Shown here: positions 13,001-25,043 of the stretch, one piece after another
Layout: the number at the start of each line of letters is the position of its first letter
Numbering within the stretch: position 1 is the stretch's first letter
Source: Escallonia rubra
Lineage: Eukaryota; Streptophyta; Magnoliopsida; Escalloniales; Escalloniaceae
Direction: 5' to 3'
Length of the DNA stretch: 64,000 bases
Assembly (NCBI GenBank): GCA_033065855.1
Contig: JAVXUO010000239.1
Span: 124,001-188,000 of the forward strand
The notes under the pieces: model-generated
Databases searched by the model: none
What the model saw: the letters and a program-made list of their open reading frames with translations, nothing else
Told to the model about the DNA's origin: nothing
Program-made: the position numbers and the translations under genes

Positions 13001-15264
13001 TTTTCATTTAAAATCTCTCATCAGATATCGGGAATTTTGTGAAAGCAAATTAAATTTTATTTCTCGTAGGAAAGTCTACTTCCACCTTTCAACTTCCACA
13101 ATAAGTAAATGATGCCTTATCATTTGTGTACTAGGCTACTAGCACAACAAGATGTACACTAATGCATATTTTTTGCATTTGACTGTGAAGGGGGAGAGGA
13201 GTAGTTTATTGAACAACTATGCATGATACTTCCTGCATATGGAGGCGTGAGACTCACAATAAGATGACTACATTAAGCTTTTGGAAATCGTTATTCTTGC
13301 TCTACACGTTTCCTTACAAAATATGCAGTAGGCATGATTGCACAAGCATAGTACAATATTCAAAGAAAACATCTCAGGAGATGGTAATTACCACTGGGAA
13401 AAATTGAATGATCAGATATGAGAAGCGCCGAATCACAAAGAACATTGGGTTTGGCAGCATCCACACGCCAAGAAGGACGCTGACAAAGAACCTTGCTTTT
13501 AACTGACTCCAGAAATTCCCTGGACACGGGGATGAGATTCTGGCAAGTTTAGAAGAAATTGCATCATAGCTATTAGTCACAAGAGAAAAACAGTGGAAAA
13601 CAACTTAATACTGCACTTTCCCTGCTGGTAGAAGATATAACTATACGATATCAATCGATTGCTAAGCTAATAATATGTCTGTTTTCTACTCAGTTCAAAT
13701 AGGCAAAACGAAGCTGAAGAGGAACTACATCCAGTGTAAGCAGATGTTTTTATTGGATTATGTAGAGGAATTTCACGAGTGTGTGACCAAAAAATTTCCA
13801 AGCATAGACATAACATAAGACATCACTGCATGAAAGAATGTCCTCAATAGTATCTTTCAATAATGATGTCCCGATGACCTTACGCCTTCAATTATCAGGA
13901 CAAAAACAATAACAACAAAAATAGGGGTCATTTCCAACACAACAATACAAGGGCATACCCCAGCATCAATATGGTCAGGGCCTAGCAATGGGCTCATTAC
14001 ATGCTGTACATATAGCAGTTCCGCTATTTTCTTCGTAGGCGCTAATATGAGGTTGCCATTCCACAGAAGGCGTTCATGCCGGGTTAAAGCCGAAGGACCA
14101 TCATCATTTATAGTTCCATTCTTCAAAACCTTTTCAATTCGTAATACTTTGCCAACCTACACAGATTAGAACAGAGAAGCCATAACTGACGGATTAAGAC
14201 CCAATTTAACTAATAAGATTGTTTTTATTTTTTCTCTTTTTCTTTTCTCCATACCAAAAAATTATGTGATATTTTCTTTTTACTTCCTCTCTCCCCTTTT
14301 ATCCGGATGCTTTGAAAAAATTGAAGCTTTACCTTGTCCTTAATCAAACGATAAGCTTACCATTTTTGACATATCCACTGGACAAAAAACCTACTTATTT
14401 GAGAAGGGTTATGATACATTTTCTCCAGCAAAGGAAGTTTCATTGCAACCTACCAGGAGCAAAAGCTCTAAAACAACATCAGGAACAACATGAGCAGAAA
14501 AGATTAAAAAAAAAACTATCCTTGTAAAATGCAATCAGGGTACTTGTCAAAAAAAAAAAAACATGCAATCACTGATTTCCAATCATAACGGCCAATTCTA
14601 AAAAAAAACGAGGAGCTCTGGCCAAGATGCAACATTTGCATAGATCATTGCTCCACGTCCTTGAACAGAGCTGACCTCCTTTGCTCCCACAAATGCACCT
14701 ATATCTAACCTTCCTTAAGCCGTAGAAGTAACAGTCAATGCCAATCTACAGAGCTCTGCAAGCACGCTTTCCCCTATAAAGCTCCTGACTGCTTGATCTA
14801 GTACCTCAGAACAGGCCTGCTTCAGCCATGAAGCAATTCCTTTTGAAAATTGGTTCTAAAATGAAACGACAGATGCTCGACAAAGGCCAATTCGAGGCGA
14901 CACCATTTACGATACACGCACACAGAATAAACATCGAAAAAGAAACGTGAGAAATCATAAATAACACTCCCTCCGTTTCGCAATTCTGACTTTTTGCAAA
15001 TTCCTATAATCCAATCCGAACATGTTTTTTACCTAGTTTGTCTAGTCAAACAAGACTTATTTGACCGTGAATTACTACTGTATGAGTTCAATTGAACATC
15101 TAGAATTGCTGTACGAAACGGGCAGAGTAACAGAAAAAACAGTGGAAAAACATGAAGGAGCGTACAAATCGAGGAGAGGAGCCGGTGTAAGCAAGGACAA
15201 TATTAGCAGCTCCTTCGCCGCGGTAAGTCCAATCGGCCGCATCTTTCGCCTCTAAGACCGCCAT
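10027..15264 (-). CDS. IPK1: Inositol-pentakisphosphate 2-kinase, seven exons, complete
   Basis: Phosphorylates the 2-position of Ins(1,3,4,5,6)P5 to make phytate (InsP6). Exons, minus strand: 15166-15264, 13959-14156, 13392-13539, 11771-11811, 11539-11649, 10646-11245, 10027-10173. All junctions are GT-AG and in phase, giving 447 residues (the Arabidopsis enzyme has about 450). Residues 1-33 hold the nucleotide loop region YRGEGAANIVLAY. VGKVLRIEK opens exon 2. EIKPKCGFLP spans the exon 4/5 junction (160-169), followed by SRFRMHQ at 185-191. LDMFSGS and NNFRVFLNGSL lie in exon 6. QTFDYK joins VSFIDLDIKP at the exon 6/7 junction near residue 400. I chose the Met at 15264 (MAVLEAKDAADW) because it matches the family; an in-frame Met 21 codons upstream extends the frame but looks unlike family N-termini. 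Intron 1 carries a Stowaway-like MITE. I am very sure of the identity. Confidence 0.95.
14967..15127. mobile_element. Stowaway-like MITE in IPK1 intron 1
   Basis: A 161-bp element beginning CTCCCTCCGTTTCGCAATTC and ending with its imperfect inverse (reverse complement CTCTGCCCGTTTCG). CTCCCTCC is the classic Stowaway (Tc1/mariner) terminus. A TA follows the right end and a CA, one base off TA, precedes the left. It lies within intron 1, about 40 bp from the 5' splice site. Confidence 0.65.
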
Positions 15265-15351
15265 CTCACTGCCAAAACACCCAGAAATCAAGCGTGTGTG
15301 TGTGTTCGTGTTGAAATGCGCAGCCACCGAACTCAGCGATAGAGATAATGT

Positions 15352-15372
15352 GAGAGAGAGAGAGAGAGAGAG
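15352..15372. repeat. (AG)n microsatellite in the IPK1 5' flank
   Basis: About ten AG units located about 90 bp upstream of the IPK1 start codon, so probably in the 5' UTR or core promoter. Confidence 0.9.
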
Positions 15373-16038
15373 GCGTGCGTGTGAAAGTAAAAGATGAGTT
15401 GTTTATCTTAAAGTGCTTCGTTTAGTACATGCACATGGAGAGTGTTGGAGCAAAAAATGCCAAAAAGACCGTCGCTATAAACATTTTGTAACAGTAACTT
15501 TTGCCGCTAAAGTCTAGAACAGCGGTAAACTTGTTAACAGGTCTTCATGGATCAAATCATCAAAAGTACTTAACCATAAGTATATGCTAAAAATGAGAAT
15601 CCTATAGAGTAAGTAGCCCATGAACCCTAAAAGCTCTCGAGGAGCATCTAAATAGTAACCACATGCTCCAAACAGGACCTAAATTGGGTTGTTAATCGTT
15701 GGAATAATTTTTGAAATTATTTGGTGGCGCGGGGATAACTCACCGATTAAGAGCAGGAATTGAAAGAAGATACTTTGGGAGTGGAGAATATCATCTATAG
15801 GGACAACTGGGACACCACCAAAGTCCCTGGTCTGGTCTCGTCGATGAAGGGAAGCTCAAACAAATTCTTAGAATCTACCCTTTTCATTTTTTTGATTGAA
15901 TAGGTGAAGGACTCGCCTTGCTCGGGGGGTTCATCCACGTGTAAAATTATTCATTTCTGGGGCTTACGACTCGTTCCGGAAATGTAAGACCATAACGTAA
16001 CTTAAAAATAAATGAAAATGTGTTAAGCATTATAATAT
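15373..16038. other. Intergenic upstream of IPK1; no gene seen
   Basis: Presumed IPK1 promoter region followed by unassigned AT-rich DNA. I see no coding signature. Confidence 0.5.
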
Positions 16039-16251
16039 TGTTGGGTTCATTTTCTAATGGCTTAAAGTTTTAGAACAAATGATAACTTAACATGCTATTA
16101 GAGGTCTGACTTAGCAAAGGTCATGAGTTCGATCCTTCTCACTTGCATATTCGGTTTCCCTTTAGTATAGTACAATTTGCACTGTATTTATTTGTTTTGT
16201 TAGGCTCATTCTCTAATAGTTTAAAATTTTAGAACAGATGTTAACTTAACA
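16039..16251 (+). mobile_element. Small TRIM-type LTR element with 54-bp terminal direct repeats
   Basis: Two 54-bp direct repeats, 16039-16092 and 16198-16251, start TGTTGGG / TGTTAGG and both end TTAACTTAACA or its close variant. A tRNA-primer-like stretch follows the left repeat directly. The internal part is about 105 bp and has no coding sequence, the pattern of TRIM elements. A related fragment lies in intron 3 of the first methyltransferase gene (27369-27618). Confidence 0.65.
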
Positions 16252-16867
16252 AAAGGGATATAAAAACTTGAAATACCATTGTTCTCCATGACAAATTGGT
16301 CTCTAACAGTTCTCGCGCTACTAGAAAACATAAACCGCTGACTCGGGATGTACAAGATGTGGGCAACAACATGTAACTATTGAGCATATCATTAGATAGT
16401 GCCCCCAAGGCTCGTGATCTTTGGAGAAACTCTAATCAGGATAATAACTAGAGAAAGAAGATGAGATGAACATGGAGGATTGGCTTTTCAAAAAAATCGT
16501 AGGAAAGGGAAAGGTTCGTAATTATACATGACTGTTTATGTCTCTATCATGACTACTTGATGAAATGACCAACACTACTGGAAGTATTCCTCTTTGGATA
16601 ATAGGTTTTGAAAGTGGTATTGTTGTAATTGGTTTAATAGGTATTTTTTTTTACGGTTCATATTCCAGATTGGGGTGTTCAAACATCAAGTTGAAATATA
16701 TGTTCACTTATAAGGAGCATAGAAGAAATTACTACTCAAATTGATGTCTTCTGGAAACACTGTCTTAATCATGCAAAAGAAATCGAGATTGCCTTTGAGA
16801 ATAATTGTAAGGATATGGTTAAAACAACTCTAGCGTAATTTCTTGGTTTTTCCCTACTGCATGTACT

Positions 16868-17227
16868 GTCAAAATAAATACTATGCCCGTGCCAAAACCA
16901 AACACGTGTGATGGATTTGGTGGACTACTGAGAAATAACAAAGGTGAATGGTTGGGAGAATTATACGGCAACATTGCGGTGTGCAATGCTCTAGAAACTG
17001 AACTTTTCGGCATAGTGATCAGAGGAGTACAGTTGGTCAAAGACAAGGGGCTCACCAATTTTACCGCTAGATTTCTACTTAAAGCTAATAATTCGACATT
17101 AATGCTTGTATCTAGGGAGGGCGATCAGTGCCTTGATAAACTTTTCAAGATCGAAGTGCAACAAGAAAAATCTTTTGTATGCCTCATACATCGACTAGAG
17201 CTAGTTAAATTTTTTAGTGGCTGCTAA
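16868..17227 (+). pseudogene. RNase H-like (RVT_3) fragment, probably LINE-derived
   Basis: The frame reads VKINT, then GFGGLLRNNKGEWLGELYG, then ALETELFGIVIRGVQL and ANNSTLMLVSREG. This is the order of motifs of the RNase H domain found at the C-terminus of plant LINE reverse transcriptases and in stand-alone RVT_3 genes. The catalytic Asp normally following KINT is not present (Met instead). No intact reverse transcriptase precedes it; the 300 bases upstream hold only scattered, interrupted reading frame. It is a relic, not a working enzyme. Confidence 0.6.
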
Positions 17228-17822
17228 TATAATAGGTATTGCCCATGTTATGGTCCTATTTGAAATATGTACTTATATTATGTTGTACCCAAAAAAAAAA
17301 AATCGACTTTATTGTACAGCAAAGATCTGAATCCCCTTTCCTTGCACTAACATTTCATTCTCCTAAATCCCCACTGTCTAATATGATACGGTGGCAAATA
17401 GTACGAGTCACCCAAACTTCCAAAATAAAACAACGCAGCATTTTGCTTTTACCGGAGCAATGGAAACATAGAGAAGGAGTATAATCTGGGTCGTTTCACG
17501 AGGTTTACAAGATTTGAGTACTCTTTTGGTAATCGAAAGGGAGAGTGGTCAAAGCCTCGGTGGTGAGTGTCATTTCTAGGTAGTGGCCTTAACCACCTAG
17601 TTGACCGGCGAAAGAGGGAGGGAGTAACCGCAATCCGCGTAACATTTGTGCTTCGTTAGGAGCGTAACGTTGCATATGAGACCTTTGATTATGCTGACGT
17701 GGCTTGAAGGTGACCATTGGATGTTGACGGATGCTAAATATTAGACTTCTAGGGCAGAGAAACTGAATCCTTTTGCATGCCATAATAATTCTCTACGTGA
17801 CTCACAAAAGGAATACTAATTA
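17228..17822. other. Intergenic, no gene seen
   Basis: AT-rich DNA with a poly-A tract near 17290. No supported feature. Confidence 0.5.
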
Positions 17823-18541
17823 AAGGGTGTTTGTGATTGATTATGGGATGGTCAAATCTGATTTAATCAGGTATGTGGGTGTTTGGCAAAAGAGATTACG
17901 AGATTTAATCCATTTCTAGAAGTTAAAAACTGATTTAATCCATAATCCTCATTTTTTAGGATTATGAAATAATCACTTTTTTCATAATCAGGTTTGACCT
18001 TCTAATTTAACATTCTATCCCCATATTTTTCACAAAAAGACCTCTCATACCCCTTCATTAATTATCTTAGATATTTCTGGAGTTTATCTCTTCTCTTATT
18101 GCTAAACTCTTCTCCTACAGTTAGCTAATTTTTTTTTTTTGCTTAAGATAAACTTTATTTTTAATTTGGGGATGTTATCGTACTATAAGCAATAACATGA
18201 GATTGTTTGTATTTTTAATTTAGAATAAAAAGTAACAACTTCTGTAGGTGCGTGAAAATAGTTATTTTAATAATTTATTTGGGCATTATAGTTACTTACG
18301 AATAAAAGTTATATTAATGTTGCTTGGATATTAGAAAATTGTTTATTCAGTGTCCTCTATGGTCATTTTGTCATAGTGAAACTGATTTAAGTACTTTATA
18401 TCCAAACACTTTTTATAGATTTAATCTAATTTACAATTATTTTTGCCAAACAACAAACTTATTCTAATTAAATCAGATTTTAAAAACTGATTAAGATTTA
18501 AGTTGAATCTGCTTTTTTTAATCAATTCTAAACGAGCTCTT
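17823..18541. mobile_element. Large MITE, PIF/Harbinger-like ends
   Basis: Both ends are related inverted repeats: left AAGGGTGTTTGTGATTGATT, right (reverse complement) AAGAGCTCGTTTAGAATTGA. Further in, the arms keep matching around TGATTTAATC and GTTTGGCAAAA. The interior is AT-rich with no coding sequence. The G-rich/CTCGTTT end style resembles PIF/Harbinger MITEs, but I could not fix the target duplication. Confidence 0.6.
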
Positions 18542-18942
18542 AGTATACTTAAAACATATTGAGTTGGCTAATGGTCCCTCTTGTGTGTGTGGATGTAGAA
18601 TATTTTCACCTAGAAAGAGAGGGGGGGGGGGGGGGTACGTGGTAGGGGTCAATAATTAGGCATATACTTATGGAGCCAGAATTTGGTATGTCTTTCCATA
18701 TGATTTAGGTGTGGCGATCTTGAAATCATACTCGCTGAATATACTTATCATGTGACTTTTCTAAGTTCGATTCGAGTTCAGGGAAAAAAAAAAAGGGTGT
18801 GATCTCCGTTAAAGATCAATTAATCTGTTCTAAATAGTAATATGGGATATGAAAAATATTGTGAAATCTATTATCCTTTGTGCTTATGCTTATTGGCATG
18901 CTTAGCTAAGGAAAGGTTGAATTTTTTCCCTTTTGTGTCAAG

Positions 18943-20144
18943 TAGTGATGTCAAGCCCGGCCCAGTCGAGAAAATGGGTCTGGGCCGGGCCTAAGGGGTG
19001 GGGAACCGGGCCGAGCTGGGCCAGAGGAGAGGGATATCTAGGCCCTATCCAAGCCCAGGCCCTAGGCCTATTTGTTAGGGTTGGGCCTGGGCCCAACACA
19101 TTTTTTTTCCTCAAAAATTCTTGTTATTCATTTTCGAAATCCTGAGGTTATTCTTCAAGGCCTTTTGATACTTCACGCACTCCATGAAATTAAATTTAGA
19201 ATTCAATTCACCTTTTTTTGTTTGAAACAAAAAGAAATTTAAATTACATAATTTTATTTATGTTTAGAATACATATAAGAGTGTTATTATATTACTTACT
19301 TATAAATTAATATACAAAGAAACACCACTAAATGTCAACTCTTTAAAGAAAATGAGACTTTTTCTTTTTAAAATTTAAGTAACATAAAGTATAATCTAAC
19401 TTTAAACAGATAGATTCTCATACCAAAAAAAAGTGTCGAAAGAGAGAGAGATAATGCGCTTGAAGTAGAATACAAGGGAGGAGAATGATGAAATTACTAA
19501 TTTGATTATCAAATTTAAAAATAAATTACAAACAACTTTAAGTTAATTTAATGATTAATTTACAAACCAAATTATAAACTTAGATTGTCACAAAAAGTAA
19601 GTATTGTGGATAATAAATAAAAATAAAAATGTAAAAAAGTTGGTTATGATTAGTGATCAGTTTACAAAATATTAATATAAGCCTTTTATTTTCAATAAAA
19701 ACCATCAAATTAGTTTGAGTTATGTGTAAATGATACAAGTGAGAGTATATTGTAGTCAAAATTTTATAGTGAGATGAAGAGAAAAGAAATATGCATGTCC
19801 AAAAAGTTAAATAAAAAAAGAAAAATATGAGGTAGAGAGAGAATGAGGCGTGAGAAAGAATGGGAAGAAAAAAAAGGAAGTAACTCAAAATGGTTTAGGG
19901 CCAGATTTAGGGCCAAAGAGTCGGGCCAGAATAAGGCCGAAAAGAGGTTCGAGAAGCGGGCCGGGGCCGGGCCAGCCCTAAAAAAGGGGTCGATTTCTGG
20001 TCAGCCCATTTTTAGGGCCTGACCAGGATAAAAATCTACAAAAATCAGGCCTGGCCCAAGGCCCTACGGGTTAGGGCCGACACTATTTATCATTAGGGCC
20101 GGGCCGGCCCAGCCCGTGACGACCCGGCCTTTTTGACATCTCTA
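18943..20144. mobile_element. Non-autonomous hAT element with GC-rich ends and AT-rich core
   Basis: Terminal inverted repeats TAGTGATGTCAA (left) and TAGAGATGTCAA (right, reverse complement) are flanked by an 8-bp target duplication with one mismatch: GTGTCAAG at 18935-18942 and GTGTCAAA at 20145-20152. The subterminal 150-200 bp at each end are full of GGGCC/GGCCC clusters, many of them self-complementary. The middle, about 19130-19880, is very AT-rich and non-coding. There is no transposase. Confidence 0.85.
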
Positions 20145-20539
20145 GTGTCAAATGAGGTGTGAATGTGGAAAACTGAGTTGTGAGTTTTGTATATATAACA
20201 CCATGCAGAACTTATGATAATGGCATGCAGATTTTCAAAAAGAGATAACGAATTTATTGCTATAGCATGGCTTACATAAAATGATTAATTTCATATTTTT
20301 TATTTAAACTATACGGTCGTAAAAGTACGCCTTAGACAACTTTTGTTGCTGCTACAACATACTACAAACAAACAAAAAGAAAAACATATTATTATCTATC
20401 TAGAAACGGATGAAGAGTATATTCCAATATCATAGAATAAATTTTAAATGCATTTCTCAATAAGAGGGAGTGTCGTTAAATCATTCTTTGTTTGTTAGAA
20501 TGGTAATAGATATTCTCAGGCTAGCTTTAATGTCAATTG

Positions 20540-20684
20540 AATCTCTTCCTCGAATGATCTTAAGGTTGCACCACTCATATCGAACTGGCGCAATCAAAGA
20601 ATTATGTTATCTTGATATGAGACCCAAGATTTGAACTCAAGATATCAAGGAACAAAGCAAACCTCATTGACAATTAAGCCAACC
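20540..20684 (-). mobile_element. tRNA-derived SINE (fragment)
   Basis: On the minus strand the sequence starts GGTTGGCTTAATTGTCAATG, which fits a degenerate tRNA box A. About 35 bp later comes GAGTTCAAATCTT, which fits box B. This spacing is that of a Pol III promoter in plant SINEs. I could not find a clear tail or target duplication, so the limits are approximate. Confidence 0.45.
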
Positions 20685-20724
20685 ATAAGGTTAAATCATT
20701 AACAAATTTTGGATGCTACTTGGG

Positions 20725-20905
20725 TTGTAGGAATCCTGCTACTTGTCACTATATAGTATATAGTGACAATCAATAGTCGCTAGATGTTTTCAGTGATTTT
20801 CTTGCTAACACTTTTAGCAATTCTTAACAGTATTTTTTTAGTGTCATTAAATAAAACCACTAAACATAATTAACAACCATTAGTTGTCGCTATATAGAGG
20901 GCATG
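20725..20905. mobile_element. MITE, family M (copy 2, diverged)
   Basis: It starts GGGTTGTAGGAA and contains the same ordered motifs as copy 1: GACAATCAATAGTCGCTA, then AATTCTTAACAGTATTTTTT, then ACCATTAGTTGTCGCTATAT. The right terminus is not recognisable. Confidence 0.5.
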
Positions 20906-22463
20906 AGTAAGATTTTTTCAATCCAGATAAGAACCAAAAAAATTTCTAAAAGTAAATGATTATACAAGACAAAGTAGGAGCTCCGAAAGTCAGACAGAAT
21001 GGGAAACCATGGTATTACGAGGCCCTCAGGCAATTAGCCCCTTCCCCAATACTTCACTAATAAAGAATAGCATGGTAAACACCGAAAATGTTGCAAAACA
21101 TATAGTAAATGTTCGCAATAAAATTACGAAAAATTCACAAATCAATTAAATTTTGTATATATTGCAAGTTTTTTAATGATTAGCCTAATCTTCATGTTTC
21201 GAGAATTTATGGGGAGACTCAAAGCTAGGTGGGTCGTTTGTGAAGCTGATGCCTCAGTCCCTGTACCAATCATTAGTTTGATAATAATTATATATGAACC
21301 TTAAACATATATACCCTCAATGATCCTTTTCAATTTCTTCTAAAACTCTTTACATGCAAATAAGCCCACTTCTAAGCAATGAGGAAAAGTGTGTGCACTT
21401 ATAATACTTGATTGAATTTTATACATCGTTATGTAAATTTCTTTCATCTTACTGTACAAAATTTTGGCGATCGATTAACTTGCGAACTCTTTGACGAATT
21501 TGGTCATACAAGTGATCGCCAAAATTCTCCGAATAATTCTCAGATCACGAATGGTCTCCTGTACGGAATAATTTCTGAATTAAAATTTAGTTACTATGGA
21601 GACATGTATAGAAGGAGAAAAAGAAAACTCAAAGCGAGGCCCAAAGATTAGAGAGTCAAATTCCAGCCCATGAATCAAACTCAAACTCAAAGTGAGGCCC
21701 AGGAAAGACAGCCCATGAATCAAAATTCATTAAAAGGGCCGAAAGTTAAGGACCAACAGGAGAAGAAGAAAGGGTCAAAACCAAAAGCCGGCATTATCAA
21801 GCTCCTGCTATATTACTTTGACTGCAGACCATGGGAATTCTGACACTAAATAATTAGGGTTTTATAATCAAGCTCCAAACGTGAAAGCCACCAGCTTCAA
21901 ACTTGATTTCCTCAAAAGAAATCTGTCAGCTTCAAACTTCAAAGCCACCCTATCTGGTCAAGGAGAAGAGGAGGAAAACTTTAATTGTTTATGAGTTGTG
22001 GACAATTGAACGTATCTCGTTATAATAATCTCCCGTCTCTTTTACGTCAGGATAAATTAGGCGTCTCGTGATCCAGCAGTCGTCATCTATTAAGTTAATA
22101 GTTCGAAACCATGAAAAACTTGTCCGAAAAGTGCAAGGAAAGATGATAGGGCCGGAAGGGGAGAGCCTGTAATCCAATCGGTTGTGCGCCGGTGGGCGCG
22201 CAATTGCTCACCTACTAGTCCCATTTTTCTTTACTTTAAATTAGGCATTTAATGTCGTAAGAACGAAATCCTACTTAAATTGTTGGGATTCCTTAAAAAG
22301 GGAATGCCATTTTGCATGTTGAACCTACACATATAAATTAAACAAATTAATATTTGAGCTCCACTTTACACCATTTCAACTCCGGCTTAACTTTAAAGGC
22401 CTTAAAAGTGTTAGTATATAACCAATTTAGCACAGAAACTAGATCGAGTTCAAATAAGGAAAG
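20906..22463. other. Intergenic, no gene seen
   Basis: No family-level coding match. A direct repeat of about 30 bp built on AAGCGAGGCCCA / AAGTGAGGCCCA and AGCCCATGAATCAAA lies at 21630-21730. Confidence 0.5.
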
Positions 22464-24129
22464 TGATATTCGAGCTTAACTTTTCACTATCTGAGCTAGA
22501 GACTCGACGCTAAAGAACTTTAAAGTGTCACTAAATAGTCACTTTAATCACAAAAATAAAACTCAAATGATTAAAGTGAAATTTAAATATCAATTTTCAT
22601 ATTCTGACCCTAAATATTTGTTTCTCACCGTAAAAATAAGCACTAAATACAACTGTACAAAGAGAAGAAAAATATGCGAGGATCAAAAGCATATAGAAGT
22701 CGACGGGAATGATAAAATGATTTTGTGTTGGATGGGGGGTGTGATGGTCCAGGTCTCCAACTTTTCTGGATGGAACGGCTGGTTCTTGGGTTTGAAGGAA
22801 CTGACTTTTGGGTTTAATAATCTAAGGAATCAGGAATGAAGAATATCTTGTTTTCTTTTAATTATGGTTTATGGATTGCAGGGAGAGATTGCGATCAAAC
22901 ACTTGCATCACGAGGGAAATGACTCTCTGGCAAAGATCCTCTCTCTCTAATTACTCTGACTGTTCATCTTGCCCAGCAGAGATGACTCCACTATTAAAAG
23001 CTGATGATATATCGTGGCTATTCTTTGGCCTCGGATTTAGTCATTTTCGTTGAAGAAGGAAAAGAGAACTATGGTCCTTTCTCGATGCTTTCGGTTGAAA
23101 TGTGCAGGTGGGTTCATAATTTGTGAAGATAGATTTAAAAAGTCAAAACTTTGGTGAAGACTTATTCTCGTTAAAGAATTATGATATGAATGAAAAAATC
23201 AACAATGATGATAGACAGACGTTAATTAACTCCAACCGATCCATAGTATTCTCCACCACGATGTCGTTGTTTTTCACTTGCTTTTGATTAGCATGATCCA
23301 CGAAGAATTTTTCGATTTCTACACTTGATAGAGAGATTTCATGAGTGACAAATGTGGGTATGGTATCTCGTGCCATCTACTAACTATTTATCCCTATATT
23401 CAAAGTTTGATAGCATCGAATTTGACTCGAGGCTCAAGAACAAATTCAATGGCCATTTGCACACATGATGATTCCTACTTTCTGCAATCATCGGAATATA
23501 TATTTTATTCACAAGAGTCCCAAGGAACTCCCAACATAACCTATGGAAGCCAAGAGTGACGTCGCTGTGGTTCAACATTTTAGCAGCCACCTTATGCCTG
23601 ATAATAACAAGAAAATTAGTTTCATTTATGTGCATTTTGCGAACGACCCATACAGAATAGTTTCACCCTTATTTACTTCGGATTCGGTTATAGTTCAAAT
23701 CCTTTTCCACTTAGATTTTCAGGGAGATTTCCATCGATCTACCTCAAGTATCCGATCTCAGTTTCCTTTGCGAATATCAAGAAAATTAACTAGAACTAAA
23801 ACTCTGGATCGATCATGATAAACTAGCATTGTGATCAGCTGACCAGAGTTTTTCTTCTCCTAATTATTGTTCATTTTTTTTTCTCTGTGCGAACTGAGCC
23901 CAAGTAGATTTGCTAATGTAAAAGGTATACCATACAAGTTTGCTTTCACTCAAACCAACTCACGCAGTTAACTTGTGATTTGTGAAACATGCAAGCAGAA
24001 AGAAAAACAAGGGTATATTAATGATCATCATGCCCAAATTCATTTTTCTTCCTCTTTTTTTCGACGGCGGGGCTGTTCTCCTTTGCCTCCCTGCATTGAT
24101 TCTTGAAGGCTGAAGCCCAAGAAAAAGCT

Positions 24130-24310
24130 TCAGACGTGGTGTCCATGGGGTTGAACTGTTGAAGCATTGAAGAAGTTTCTCGTGTACAACAAAGACATGC
24201 AGAAGCATGCACCAAAACGTGAGGAACCTAAGAAGGAGAATATTGTGAAGAAGTTTATAAGTGTACACAAAATATACGCAGAAGCATGCACAAAAAACGT
24301 GAAGAAAGAA
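24130..24310 (+). repeat. Local ~80-bp tandem duplication upstream of gene A
   Basis: Two adjacent diverged copies of a segment beginning TTGAAGAAGTTT / GTGAAGAAGTTT and ending GAAGGAGAATA are present here. The equivalent place in unit B (about 39930-40020) has one copy. The duplication therefore occurred in A after the units separated, or was lost from B. Confidence 0.7.
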
Positions 24311-24558
24311 GGAGAATAGTGTGGAAAATGTGGGAAGCTGTATTCTGATTGATGATTGAAACTGGCAAAGCTATATCTACCAGTAGCTCAGTCTTGACAC
24401 CTTCGGCTACTTCCCTTCCCATCCGGGGTGTTGGGGGTGCAATTGTCTATTCACTATCATAGTATCACGTCCTTCACTCTCGCTGCACCACTCAAACCTC
24501 GACAACACAAGACGAAATCATGAAATACAAAATCCTTACATATCTGGTCTGTATATGA

Positions 24559-24564
24559 CACGTG
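24559..24564. promoter_or_regulatory. G-box CACGTG in gene A promoter
   Basis: A palindromic CACGTG sits about 480 bp upstream of the gene A start. G-boxes bind bHLH (MYC-type) and bZIP factors. The aligned part of unit B (around 40260-40325) has no CACGTG. Function is inferred only. Confidence 0.4.
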
Positions 24565-24966
24565 TACTATTGCCTTAGGGTAGAAACAACCCCCCCCCCA
24601 CCCCCCCCCCCCCCAGGAAAAAAAAAAAGAAAAGAAAGAGAGAAAGGGCGAAAGAAAGAAAAACAAATAAGACCCTCCATTTCTATGTAAATTTTAAGCC
24701 TAACAAATTGATTTTTCTTCATGGCCAATGATATGTGACTCGTTAGCGTCAAGTTACAATATATAAAAGTGAATTAAAACTTAGAATAATGCATAATACT
24801 TTTTATTGACCGTCGCCATCACAACTTTCTACTAAGACATATCTTGAGTTCTTAGCACTAAGAAAGTGGTCAAGTTATTATTCTTTAAGGACTTCTTGGG
24901 AGGGAAGCGAGGGACCAAATCGAACCAAATATGAAACACGCCGTTAAAGCTTTTGCGCTCTATGCC

Positions 24967-24974
24967 TATATAAG
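24967..24974 (+). promoter_or_regulatory. TATA box of methyltransferase gene A
   Basis: TATATAAG lies 77 bp upstream of the ATG. The same box is kept at 40705-40712 in copy B. A CA dinucleotide run (25024-25040) follows in the leader. Confidence 0.65.
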
Positions 24975-25043
24975 TGCAGCCCTTCTCACAGCATTTCTTT
25001 ATAAGAGCTTTTATCTGAGAAAAACACACACACACACACAGAG

